Below are positions 14,974 to 22,403 of a stretch of DNA of 24,643 nucleotides, one piece after another; the stretch's first letter is position 1, and every line of letters starts with the position of its first letter. This DNA comes from Paenibacillus sp. oral taxon 786 str. D14 (lineage in GTDB: Bacteria; Bacillota; Bacilli; Paenibacillales; Paenibacillaceae). The DNA lies in the NCBI RefSeq assembly GCF_000159955.1, contig NZ_GG695971.1, positions 411,109 through 435,751 of the forward strand, read 5' to 3'. Below the pieces are notes generated by a model. It did no database searches. It had not been told where the DNA came from and saw only the letters and a list, made by a program, of their open reading frames with translations. The position numbers were made by a program, and so were the translations under genes.

Positions 14974-15654
14974 ATGAACACAACCGCCATCATTTTAGCC
15001 GGTGGAAGATCCAGCCGGATGGGCAGCGATAAGGCGCTGCTTGAGCTTGGCGGCTTAACGGTGTTGGAACGGTTGATTCGAGAGCTGGAGACAGTGGCTT
15101 CAAGAATCGTGATCGCAGGGGGGACGAAGGCGGTTTATGAACGGTTCGGCAAAGAAGTCGTGACCGACCGTTATCCGGGGGCCGGGCCGCTGGCTGGGTT
15201 GCATGCCGGGTTGGAGAGCTCGACGACCCGCTGGAACCTCGCGGTCGCTTGCGATACGCCGTTCGCGAATCGCGGCCTGTTCCGCGCTTTGCTGGAGCGG
15301 GCGGAGGCGGCGGAGGAAACGGCGGCTCGGGTTGACCGGGCAAGCGGCATGGCAGCAGACGCCCCGGGCGGCTTCGCAGCGGCCGAGGCGATCCTGGCCC
15401 GCACGGAGGGGCGGGCCCATCCGCTGCTGGCGGCCTATCGGCGCAGCGTGCTTCCAGGCTTGGAAGCACGGCTGCGGGCAGGCCGCCTCAAAATGACGGC
15501 TTGGACCGAGACGCTGTGCACCGAATATATCGAAGGGGAGGCCCTCGCCAACGCTTCGGGCCTCCCCTTGGAGTGGTGCACGTTTAATATGAACAAGCCG
15601 GAGGACTATGAGCAGGCCCGGACTTGGTTAGCGTCGGGCCGCTCTGGGGTTTAG
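14974..15654 (+). CDS. mobA: Molybdenum cofactor guanylyltransferase
   Basis: Transfers GMP from GTP to molybdopterin, making the MGD cofactor needed by bis-MGD enzymes such as the oxidoreductase at 6517-8586. The nucleotide-binding start is [13 protein letters not shown] at 8-20, followed by P-G-A-G-P-L-A-G-L at 68-76, the metal site C-D-T-P-F at 93-97 (usually C-D-M-P-F) and N-M-N-K-P-E-D-Y at 205-212. At 226 residues it is longer than E. coli MobA (194), mainly because of an Ala/Glu-rich stretch at about 108-146. The ATG follows TTGGGGGAAA with about 7 bases spacing. The gene converges on moaA and their stop codons overlap by 4 bases. Confidence 0.92.
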   Translation: MNTTAIILAGGRSSRMGSDKALLELGGLTVLERLIRELETVASRIVIAGGTKAVYERFGKEVVTDRYPGAGPLAGLHAGLESSTTRWNLAVACDTPFANRGLFRALLERAEAAEETAARVDRASGMAADAPGGFAAAEAILARTEGRAHPLLAAYRRSVLPGLEARLRAGRLKMTAWTETLCTEYIEGEALANASGLPLEWCTFNMNKPEDYEQARTWLASGRSGV

Positions 15655-16658
15655 CCGCCGATCTGGGACATCCGGCGGGCGGTTGGCGTATGGCTTTGTT
15701 GCTTACGCTCCAAAGCCAGCGCCATTTCATGGTTCTTCGGCTTGGCTCCCAGCGCCTTCAGGAACAGGGAGCGGATGCCTTCATGGTCGCCGGCTGCGGC
15801 ATAGGGGCGCACGTGCAGCTCATCCGACCAATACAGGCAGGCCTTGATATGTCCGTCAGCGGTCAAGCGCAGCCGGTTGCAGCTGTCGCAGAAATGCTCG
15901 CTGACCGGATGAATTAGCCCAAACGTTCCGGCGGCACCCGCAACGCGGCGGCTTTCGGCAGGACCGTTACCGCGCGGACCTTCGACGCCTTCCACTTCCC
16001 AGCCCGCTTCCCGGCAGACGTCTTCCACGGCCGTCAGAGGCAGGTAGGTTTTACGCCAGGTGTCGCTGGCACTGCCAATCGGCATATATTCGATAAAGCG
16101 AACATGCAGCGGCTGATCTAACGTTAACGCGATAAAATCGCGGATTTCATCCTCATTGATTCCTTTCATCAGGACCACGTTGAGCTTAATCGGCTCAAAA
16201 CCGACCTCGACGGCGGCCTGAATGCCTTCCAGCACCTTCTCCACCTCACCGCCGCGGGTAATCATCGCGAAGCGGTCCTGACGCAGTGAATCCAGACTGA
16301 TGTTCACCCGTTTTAATCCCGCTTGCTTCAGCAGCTCCGCTTTTTTCGCAAGAAACATGCCGTTCGTCGTTAGTGCAATATCTTCAATGCCCGGAATGCT
16401 GGAGAGCATGGCAACAAGTTGTTCTAAATCTTTGCGCACCAGCGGTTCGCCGCCGGTAAGCCGAATTTTGCGGAGGCCCATCGGAGTAAGCGCCGATACT
16501 GTCTCGGCAATTTCCTCGTAGCTCATGATTTCCTCATGCGGTTGAAACACCATTCCTTCGGCGGGCATGCAATAGACGCAGCGCAAATTGCATCGGTCAG
16601 TGACGGAGATGCGCAGGTAATCATGTTTTCGCCCAAAGGGGTCAAGCAGCTGCTCCAT
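15651..16658 (-). CDS. moaA: GTP 3',8-cyclase, molybdenum cofactor biosynthesis protein A
   Basis: Radical SAM enzyme that starts molybdopterin synthesis by cyclising GTP to 3',8-cyclo-GTP, later turned into cPMP by MoaC (not in this window). The N-terminal SAM cluster site is Cys23-x3-Cys27-x2-Cys30 ([10 protein letters not shown]), with G-G-E-P at 69-72. The second cluster, which binds GTP, is Cys257-x2-Cys260-x13-Cys274. The C-terminus ends in I-G-G; the terminal Gly-Gly is a hallmark of functional MoaA. 335 residues is normal. The start at 16658 has AAAGGAGG 7 bases upstream on the minus strand; an upstream in-frame TTG at 16691 is rejected. Its 3' end overlaps the mobA stop codon (TTAG: TAG for mobA, TAA for moaA). 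Confidence 0.96.
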   Translation of the reverse strand: MEQLLDPFGRKHDYLRISVTDRCNLRCVYCMPAEGMVFQPHEEIMSYEEIAETVSALTPMGLRKIRLTGGEPLVRKDLEQLVAMLSSIPGIEDIALTTNGMFLAKKAELLKQAGLKRVNISLDSLRQDRFAMITRGGEVEKVLEGIQAAVEVGFEPIKLNVVLMKGINEDEIRDFIALTLDQPLHVRFIEYMPIGSASDTWRKTYLPLTAVEDVCREAGWEVEGVEGPRGNGPAESRRVAGAAGTFGLIHPVSEHFCDSCNRLRLTADGHIKACLYWSDELHVRPYAAAGDHEGIRSLFLKALGAKPKNHEMALALERKQQSHTPTARRMSQIGG

Positions 16659-16690
16659 GTGTACGCCTCCTTTTCTCTTCAGGTGTTTCA

Positions 16691-16719
16691 AATTTAATAT
16701 ATATTCATCTAGGGGTCAA
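16691..16719 (-). promoter_or_regulatory. moaA promoter
   Basis: On the minus strand TTGACC (16719-16714), 17 bases, TAAATT (16696-16691). It lies about 35 bases ahead of the moaA start codon and is divergent from the torD-side promoter. Confidence 0.55.
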
Positions 16720-16780
16720 TGCGTTGACACACACTGTTCAAGTATATTCTGTGTCGGACAACGATACAATGGAAGTAAAG

Positions 16781-16824
16781 TGTAATAAAGATCACATTAA
16801 AGCGCTTACAATTAGAGGTATAAT
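16781..16824 (+). promoter_or_regulatory. Fnr/Rex-type site, cre-like box and -10 upstream of torD
   Basis: TATAAT at 16819-16824 has no good -35. Instead TGTAA-N6-TCACA lies at 16781-16796, one base off the Fnr/CRP-type consensus and centred at 16788.5. With a start point near 16830 this is about -41.5, the classical position for Fnr activation. Between site and -10 lies ATTAAAGCGCTTACA (16796-16810), which matches the CcpA cre consensus except at one position and would overlap the -35 region. The layout suggests activation under oxygen limitation and repression by a preferred carbon source. Confidence 0.65.
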
Positions 16825-16830
16825 ACAAGT

Positions 16831-16916
16831 GAGCGATACGTGATCCCCCTTAATCATGTGTCGGTATATGCTTTCGAGATGATTTCCCGCATGATGAAGG
16901 GAGTCATCTTTTTTTT
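16831..16916 (+). ncRNA. Candidate small RNA or attenuator leader, about 86 nt, C-rich loop plus terminator
   Basis: Between the Fnr-like promoter and torD there is no reading frame, but two hairpins. Hairpin 1 (16838-16859) has 7-bp arms ACGTGAT/ATCATGT (one wobble) and the loop CCCCCTTA. Hairpin 2 (16877-16916) is an intrinsic terminator: AGATGA-TTT-CCC, loop, GGG-AG-TCATCT and eight T residues. C-rich exposed loops that pair with G-rich ribosome binding sites are typical of Gram-positive small RNAs such as RsaE/RoxS and FsrA. The terminator lies 57 bases before torD, so it could equally be an attenuator: AATCAT (16852-16857) can pair with ATGATT (16879-16884), which would break the terminator. 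Confidence 0.55.
16877..16916 (+). terminator. Intrinsic terminator between promoter and torD
   Basis: AGATGA...CCC pairs with GGG...TCATCT around a 10-base loop and is followed by eight T residues on the plus strand. moaA is on the other strand, so this terminator acts on RNA started at the 16819-16824 promoter. Confidence 0.8.
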
Positions 16917-16973
16917 CATATCATGGCATGGCAAGTTTGATTTACGATGTCGTTTTGAGGGAGATGAATTTGG

Positions 16974-17669
16974 ATGGCAATGCTGTTCAAACCTTTGGTC
17001 TATACGCAGGAGCAGGTTGAGTGGTTGGAAACTCGCGGGATGGTATATCAACTATTAATGGATTTTCTGAGCCGCCCGCCGCGGATGTCCTTGATTGCTC
17101 AGTGGCGCCGTAAGGTAGCGCAGTACCCGAAGGCAGGGACCAGCAAGGGGGGGCGTAGACTGATTGCCTATCTGGAGAGCATTCCCGAAGCAATGTTTCG
17201 CAGTGTCTGCCATCAAGAAGCGAAGGAGTACGAGCGCTTGTTTTCGGGGCGGGAGGCAATCATTCCGTCCTGTGAAAGCTTGTTCCGCAGTCGCCATGAA
17301 GGTGGCGGCGCTTTGGCTTGTATCGCCCAAGTCCGCAAATTATATATGGATAATGCGATCGTATTCAATAAATTAAACGGGGAGCGCGACGACCATATCG
17401 CACTGGAGCTGGAATTTATGGCCGTGCTCGCGGAAGGCATGCTGGCGAAAGCCAATCTGCAGCAAAGCTGCCTGGCGCTGGCGGATGTGCAGATCCACTT
17501 CCTGGAGGAGCATTTGCTGAAGTGGGCGCAGCCGTTTGCCCAAGAGCTGATGCAAGCCACGCAAAGTCCGCTCTTTATCGGATTGGCTGAATTGCTGGAT
17601 GAATTCCTGGTTCAAGATTTGTCGCAGCTTCGAGCCTGGCGGGAAAGTCAGCATCCGGTGATGGGATAG
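16974..17669 (+). CDS. TorD/DmsD-family molybdoenzyme maturation chaperone
   Basis: All-helical cytoplasmic chaperone that would bind an apo-molybdoenzyme and hold it for cofactor insertion. Family features are visible: E-Y-E-R-L-F at 85-90 followed by P-S-C-E-S at 98-102, D-H-I-A-L-E-L-E-F-M at 140-149, and Phe176, His180 and Trp184 in the last helices, as in the TorD/NarJ/DmsD group. 231 residues is usual. The ATG at 16974 is about 9 bases behind GAGGGAGA. It lies next to moaA, but its client is not adjacent. The only molybdoenzyme in the window (6517-8586) has no Tat signal, so either it is the client or the true client is elsewhere. Expression appears to depend on the Fnr-like promoter and on passing the terminator in the leader. 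Confidence 0.85.
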   Translation: MAMLFKPLVYTQEQVEWLETRGMVYQLLMDFLSRPPRMSLIAQWRRKVAQYPKAGTSKGGRRLIAYLESIPEAMFRSVCHQEAKEYERLFSGREAIIPSCESLFRSRHEGGGALACIAQVRKLYMDNAIVFNKLNGERDDHIALELEFMAVLAEGMLAKANLQQSCLALADVQIHFLEEHLLKWAQPFAQELMQATQSPLFIGLAELLDEFLVQDLSQLRAWRESQHPVMG

Positions 17670-17714
17670 AAAAAGGACCTCAGCCTCCGCAGATCGCGGG
17701 GTGGGGTCCTTTTT
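17670..17714 (+). terminator. Intrinsic terminator after torD
   Basis: AAAAAGGACC (17670-17679) pairs with GGTCCTTTTT (17705-17714); it starts right after the stop codon. Confidence 0.9.
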
Positions 17715-17730
17715 GTTGCCTGGCCAGGAT

Positions 17731-17930
17731 ATGAATTCTAACGCTTGCCACAGGTCTTATTTGGGCCAAAATCGCCGTATTGAGATTCTAACGCTTGGGA
17801 CAGCGCTTATTCTCTCATTTCGTGGCCGAAAACTGTAGTTTTGACCGCAATAGCGTTGCTCATCGTCGTTAGAATCTCAACTTAGTCAGATTTGCCCAAA
17901 TAACGTTCGTCATCAGCGTTACAGCCGGAA
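17731..17930. repeat. Four-copy dyad-symmetric intergenic repeat, 50-bp spacing
   Basis: Two direct copies begin at 17731 and 17781 (shared core ATTCTAACGCTTG, then ACAG and CTTAT). Two inverted copies occupy 17851-17880 and 17901-17930 (shared core with CGTT, CATC and CGTTA). The copies in each pair are exactly 50 bp apart, and the outer and inner pairs are both symmetric about position 17830. The centre also has AAAACT/AGTTTT (17829-17842). There is no reading frame. It fills most of the gap between torD and the RND gene. I associate such TCTAACG-type repeats with Paenibacillus intergenic regions from memory; function unknown. Confidence 0.7.
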
Positions 17931-17966
17931 TTGGATGCGGCTATTCGATGGGGCGCGCTAAATGGG

Positions 17967-18004
17967 AAAAGACGACGCAGGATATATTTCCCTACGTCGT
18001 CTTT
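17967..18004 (-). terminator. Intrinsic terminator of the tetR-RND operon
   Basis: AAAGACGACG (17968-17977) and CGTCGTCTTT (17995-18004) are perfect arms. Read on the minus strand the stem ends in a T4 run and lies 9 bases after the RND stop codon. Confidence 0.85.
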
Positions 18005-18012
18005 GTGCTGTT

Positions 18013-21000
18013 TTAATCGAGTTCCTTGGCCGACATATCGCGGCGACGGAACTTCATCAGGAATTCGTAGACGATTGGCACGATGACCAGCGTGAGCAGC
18101 GTCGAGCTGATCAAACCGCCGATGACGGTGATGCCGAGGCCGCGCGAGATAATCCCTGCGCTGCGTTCCCAGCCGAAGACCAGCGGCAGCAGTGCGCCGA
18201 TCGTCGCCAAGGCGGTCATCAGGATCGGACGAAGCCGGGTAGCGCCCGCTTCAAGCAAGGCTTCGCGAGTGGACAAGCCTTCGCGTTCCTTGTGGATAAC
18301 GCGGTCGATCAAGACAATTGCGTTGGTCACGACGATCCCGATGAGCATGAGCACGCCCATCAATGCCGAGACGTTTAAGGTCTCTCCACCGATCAGCAGG
18401 CCTAACATGGCGCCGATTACGATAAATGGCAGGGAGAAGAGAATCGTAAATGGAGCCAAGCCTCCGCCAAAGGTGACGACGAGAACAAAATAGACGATGG
18501 CGATGGCCGCCAACATGGCGAGGCCGAGCTGGCCAAACGTATCGTTGATTTGTTCGGTGACGCCGCCGAATTTGACGGTAACGCCGTCCGGCAGATCCAG
18601 CTTGTCGATTTTCTCCTGCAGGCTGGTCGATGCCTTTTGTACGTCGGTAGAGGTGATTTTTGCGCTGACTTCAACGACCATCTTCCCGTCGATCCGCATG
18701 ATGGAATCCGGGGAGGTGCCTTTTTCCACCTTCGCCACGTCCTTGATCGGGACTTGAATGCCCAGCGGCGAAGTCAGCGTTGCATTTTCGATATCGGTAA
18801 TGCTGTGATAAGTCTCGCTGTCGGCTTCAATATATACATTGTATTTCTTGCCGTCGATGGCGACCTCGGTCAGAACCGGACGTTCCCGAACCGGGCTCAG
18901 CTTCATTGCCAGTTGGCCCGGCGTCAAGCCAAGGGAGCTCAACTTCTGTTGATCCGCAACCAAAGTGTATTGCTCATAGGTTTTGGATAGGCTGGTGTCG
19001 CCTTTTTCAAAGTTCTTCGTATCCTCTTGAATCAGGGAGAGGATTTGATCCGATACCGGCTTGATCTGCTCCAGCTCGTCTCCAAAGACATTAACGCTTA
19101 GCGTGCTGCCGCCCAGACCGCCGGTCATGAGCTCGGACATATCGTTCCATTCACCCTTCGGAAGCTCGGTCCGCAGGCCTTCGATCAGCTTTTCTTTGAC
19201 ATCGTTAAATTGTTTGGTATCTGGATCATAGGCGATATAGAACAAAGCTGAGTTCGAGGAACCCATCCCCAGCGGATTGTCGCCGCCAACGGAATATTGC
19301 ATTCGATCGACGTTCGGCTGCTCCAGGATATATTTCTCAACTTGCAGCATATCCCTTTCCACATCCTCCAGTCGAGCTCCGGGTTCAGGGGAGTAGGTAA
19401 CCATCACATATTTATCCTCTTGTTCCGGCAGGAAGCTGACGCCGACCAGCGGGTACAAGAACAAGCTGCCGATCAGCAGGACGACCGCAAGTCCGAAGGT
19501 GATCAGCTTATGGGACAGCGACCATTCTAGGATGCGGCGATAGCCGCGGGCCATGCCTCTTGGCTTCTCATCGTGGTCATGCTTCTTGTTAAGACCTTTG
19601 CGGAACAGCGTATGCGCCAGCGCTGGTACGAGGGTAATGGCGACCAGCAGCGACGCCAGCAGCGAGAAGACCATCGTGAGCGCAAACGGCTGGAACAATT
19701 CCCCGACCATCCCGCTGACGAAAGCGAGCGGCAGGAACACGGCGATCGTGACGATCGTCGAGGACATAATCGGGATGAACATCTCCCGTGTTGCTTCGAT
19801 AATCAGCTTGCTTCCCTTTAGCTTCTCGCCCGTCAGGGACAAGCGCCGGTAAATGTTCTCGATGACGACGATTGAGTCGTCGACCACGCGGCCGATGGCA
19901 ACGGTCATGGCACCCAGCGTCATCATGTTCAGTGTAATATCCATCTGCTTCAAAGCCAAAATGGCGATCAGCAGCGATAACGGGATCGAGATAATGGAAA
20001 TGATCGTCGAACGAATGTTACGCAGGAAGATCAGGATGATCAACACGGCGAACAAGGCGCCAAACAACGCTTTGGACAGCATCGTGTTCACCGAGTCGGT
20101 GATCGGCTGACCTTGGTCCAGCAGGACCGTAAAGTTGATATGGTCGTATTGCTTGCTCAGCTCTTTGGCGGCTTCCTTGACCTCGTTGACAACGTCAACG
20201 GTGTTGGCATCGTTGGATTTGACGATCTGAATGCCGATCGATTCCTCCCCATTGGTCCGGGAGATCGATTCGGCTTTACCAACTGTTTCGATGTCAGCGA
20301 TGTCGCCAAGTTTGACGGTCGGGAGGCCGGTTGGAACAGCTCCCATCGCTCCTCCAGCGTTAGCGCCGGCTGCTGCACCCGCACCGCCAGCCGCATCCGC
20401 ACCACCAGCACCACCAGCTGCGCCAGCAGCAGTACCAGCCGCTGTACCAGCGCCAGCCGCTGTACCAGCGCCACTAGCCGCAGCCATACCTCCTGCGGCA
20501 TTGGCGCCAGCAGAGCTAGGTACGATCGGAATAGCTAAGTTTTTCAAATCATCTACGGTTGTGATGTTCCCGTCAACAACGACGGCCTTCTCGGATTCCT
20601 CAAGGCTAAACAACCCCAGCGGCACGCGGAGCGCGGAACCTTGCACGATTCCTTTTACGGTATCTTCCGTCAGGCCGAGCTCCTTCAGCTTGGCTTCGTC
20701 AAATTTCAAACTGACCTCACGGACGAACTGGCCGGCGATTTGCACGGAAGCGACGCCGTCCAAATCCTCGAGCACAGGTTTGATGTCGTTCTCCGTAATC
20801 CGGGTCAAATCTTCGAGACTGCCGGATTCCTTATCCGACAAGCTGAGGGAAACGACCGGCATGGAATTCAGACTAAACCGGGTGATCTGCGGCTTCTGGG
20901 CATCATCCGGAAGCTGCACATCGTTTAATGCCTCGCGAACCGCCGCGGTGGCATTGTCCAAGTTGGTGTCGTAATCAAATTCAATAATGAGCGAGGCAGC

Positions 21001-21264
21001 GTTCTCCATCGAAGTGGAGGTAATTGTCTTTACACCGTCGACATTATGCAGCCGCGTTTCCAGCGGCTTGGTGATCTCCTCGACTACGCCTTCCGGCGCA
21101 GCGCCTGGATAGACCGCGGTTACGCTAAGGTAAGGCACGTTAATGTTTGGAATGGTCTCCTGCTTCATCGTTAGACCGCTGTACAATCCCATGGCAGTCA
21201 CGATGACCGTCAGAAGCCAAATCGCGAACTTATTGCGCAGGGAAAACTGGATGATACTCTTCAT
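18013..21264 (-). CDS. RND-family efflux permease (SwrC/AcrB-like, HAE1)
   Basis: Large proton-driven exporter in the cytoplasmic membrane; the Gram-positive homologue SwrC exports surfactin. The architecture is that of AcrB: helix 1 at 10-30, a large extracellular domain (about 40-380), helices 2-6 (about 395-550), a second extracellular domain (about 605-920) and helices 8-12. The proton-relay pair Asp462-Asp463 in helix 4 (G-R-V-V-D-D-S) is kept. At the position of AcrB Lys940 the sequence reads T-N-A, with Thr980. A Gly/Ala-rich low-complexity insertion of about 62 residues (250-311) interrupts the first extracellular domain. 1083 residues is slightly long, because of that insertion. There is no membrane-fusion protein or outer channel, as expected for a single-membrane cell. 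It lies 43 bases behind the tetR gene. The ribosome site GAGAGGAG is rather far from the ATG (about 13 bases). Confidence 0.93.
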   Translation of the reverse strand: MKSIIQFSLRNKFAIWLLTVIVTAMGLYSGLTMKQETIPNINVPYLSVTAVYPGAAPEGVVEEITKPLETRLHNVDGVKTITSTSMENAASLIIEFDYDTNLDNATAAVREALNDVQLPDDAQKPQITRFSLNSMPVVSLSLSDKESGSLEDLTRITENDIKPVLEDLDGVASVQIAGQFVREVSLKFDEAKLKELGLTEDTVKGIVQGSALRVPLGLFSLEESEKAVVVDGNITTVDDLKNLAIPIVPSSAGANAAGGMAAASGAGTAAGAGTAAGTAAGAAGGAGGADAAGGAGAAAGANAGGAMGAVPTGLPTVKLGDIADIETVGKAESISRTNGEESIGIQIVKSNDANTVDVVNEVKEAAKELSKQYDHINFTVLLDQGQPITDSVNTMLSKALFGALFAVLIILIFLRNIRSTIISIISIPLSLLIAILALKQMDITLNMMTLGAMTVAIGRVVDDSIVVIENIYRRLSLTGEKLKGSKLIIEATREMFIPIMSSTIVTIAVFLPLAFVSGMVGELFQPFALTMVFSLLASLLVAITLVPALAHTLFRKGLNKKHDHDEKPRGMARGYRRILEWSLSHKLITFGLAVVLLIGSLFLYPLVGVSFLPEQEDKYVMVTYSPEPGARLEDVERDMLQVEKYILEQPNVDRMQYSVGGDNPLGMGSSNSALFYIAYDPDTKQFNDVKEKLIEGLRTELPKGEWNDMSELMTGGLGGSTLSVNVFGDELEQIKPVSDQILSLIQEDTKNFEKGDTSLSKTYEQYTLVADQQKLSSLGLTPGQLAMKLSPVRERPVLTEVAIDGKKYNVYIEADSETYHSITDIENATLTSPLGIQVPIKDVAKVEKGTSPDSIMRIDGKMVVEVSAKITSTDVQKASTSLQEKIDKLDLPDGVTVKFGGVTEQINDTFGQLGLAMLAAIAIVYFVLVVTFGGGLAPFTILFSLPFIVIGAMLGLLIGGETLNVSALMGVLMLIGIVVTNAIVLIDRVIHKEREGLSTREALLEAGATRLRPILMTALATIGALLPLVFGWERSAGIISRGLGITVIGGLISSTLLTLVIVPIVYEFLMKFRRRDMSAKELD
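20332..20517 (-). repeat. Coding low-complexity Gly/Ala repeat inside the RND gene
   Basis: The segment encodes residues 250-311, almost only Gly and Ala with a few Thr, Asn, Ser and Met. It contains an 18-bp tandem duplication (20437-20454 and 20455-20472, identical) and further near-copies. Such a tract can expand or shrink by slippage and may vary between strains. Confidence 0.8.
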
Positions 21265-21307
21265 ATGCGGGTTTCTGCTCCTCTCTTTCCTATGAGTACT
21301 TCCTCAT

Positions 21308-22213
21308 TTACGTGTGCTGGATATAAACCTGCAGCAGCTGCTTTAAATCAGCAGAATGCTGAGCCAGCTCCGGGATGGCGGCCAAATTGGCCAGCATGCC
21401 CTTAATAATGGCGCGGCGCGGACGAAGCTCCAAAATTTCACGCTCCAGAATTTGCAGGGTTTCCAGCGCTTCCTGCTGTCTGTCTGCATCGGTGATGGCA
21501 CTAAGGTGATCACGGAGGCGTTTGACTGCGATGATCGGATGCTGCTGCAAATCCAGGCTGCCTGGAGCCCCTTCGGTCATGAGCCGCAACGCTTCTTCAG
21601 AAATCAACGGCTCAGGACGGTTGCTTAACTGATGTTGGGCTGCCAAGTCGAGCAGATCCATCAAGTGGCTCGCCATCTGTTCCGGCGAGGCGGAAACATG
21701 GGGCTCGAACAGTAATCGGATGTACATGCCGACCATGCCGTAAGCGATCGTTAACAGATCGCCCGTGTACGGCTCGATCATCGGCCCGTAGATGGCCTCC
21801 AGCTTGTTCTTCCCGTGACGTAACAGCTTGGAATTGTGCGCCTTGACCGAAGCAGGTTCTTTGTAGGGCGTACCGTTTTTGTGCCAGTCCTGAAACTGCA
21901 TGATCAAGAATTCACGCAGCTCAAGCACCAGTTCGAGCATGACAATGATCTGGCGCCACAGTTTCTCTCTTGGCGTCAATCCCTGCTGCAGTTCCACCTG
22001 CGTCAGATGGTCAAGCAGCATCTGGTAGCAGTAGTCGAACAAGCTCTGCTCCAGTTCCTCTTTCGATTTAAAGTGAAGGTAGAGACTGCCCTTGGACATC
22101 CCGCAAGCTTCGGCGATCTCCTGCATCGACGTGGCGGACGAGCCCTTGGTCGAAAATAGCTGCATGGCCGCACGTAAAATCAGCTTCTTTTTGTCGATGG
22201 ATGGATGAGACAA
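21308..22213 (-). CDS. TetR-family regulator with extended C-terminus
   Basis: Transcriptional repressor, probably of the RND gene 43 bases downstream on the same strand. The helix-turn-helix is at 32-54 (E-I-A-E-A-C-G-M-S-K-G-S-L-Y-L-H-F-K-S-K-E-E-L). Residues 60-195 form the usual helical ligand domain. The protein has 301 residues, about 100 more than a standard TetR protein; 200-301 is an extra predicted-helical region (E-A-L-E-T-L-Q-I-L-E-R-E-I-L-E-L). The start is TTG at 22213 with a GGAAGGGGGG ribosome site about 11 bases upstream; no in-frame ATG would keep the HTH intact. The inducer may be an amphipathic compound exported by the pump. Confidence 0.88.
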   Translation of the reverse strand: MSHPSIDKKKLILRAAMQLFSTKGSSATSMQEIAEACGMSKGSLYLHFKSKEELEQSLFDYCYQMLLDHLTQVELQQGLTPREKLWRQIIVMLELVLELREFLIMQFQDWHKNGTPYKEPASVKAHNSKLLRHGKNKLEAIYGPMIEPYTGDLLTIAYGMVGMYIRLLFEPHVSASPEQMASHLMDLLDLAAQHQLSNRPEPLISEEALRLMTEGAPGSLDLQQHPIIAVKRLRDHLSAITDADRQQEALETLQILEREILELRPRRAIIKGMLANLAAIPELAQHSADLKQLLQVYIQHT

Positions 22214-22276
22214 ATAAAAACTGACCCCCCTTCCTCTGACTCATGGGTTCTCGTTCTGACTCCATGGTCATTATCG

Positions 22277-22305
22277 ATTATAGTATAAAGCCCAGGCGGA
22301 TACAA
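22277..22305 (-). promoter_or_regulatory. Promoter of the tetR-RND operon
   Basis: On the minus strand TTGTAT (22305-22300), exactly 17 bases, TATAAT (22282-22277). Downstream of it CTGACT-CATGG occurs twice (22236-22246, and 22256-22267 with one extra C), 20 bp apart, and could be a binding site for the regulator. Confidence 0.65.
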
Positions 22306-22364
22306 ATGAGCGTATGTACATTTTTCCTCCCACCAGTAGGAAGAATTCGAGCGTTCATGTAGAA

Positions 22365-22370
22365 TATAAT
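22365..22370 (+). promoter_or_regulatory. -10 element of the cls promoter
   Basis: TATAAT lies 34 bases ahead of the cls start codon. No clear -35 is found 16-18 bases upstream (AGAATT there). Confidence 0.45.
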
Positions 22371-22403
22371 CACATGCATCAATAGGTAAAGAGGGAGTAT
22401 AAC

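Noticed and set aside
16724..16750. Consensus TTGACA on the plus strand in the moaA-torD gap
   Set aside because: The A/T-rich -10-like words behind it are 13 or 15 bases away, too close for a normal promoter.
20231..20974. 247-codon plus-strand frame opposite the RND gene, Ala/Pro/Ser-rich
   Set aside because: It is the mirror of the RND coding strand; its composition comes from the Gly/Ala tract. The other long frames opposite moaA, glnS and nox are rejected for the same reason.
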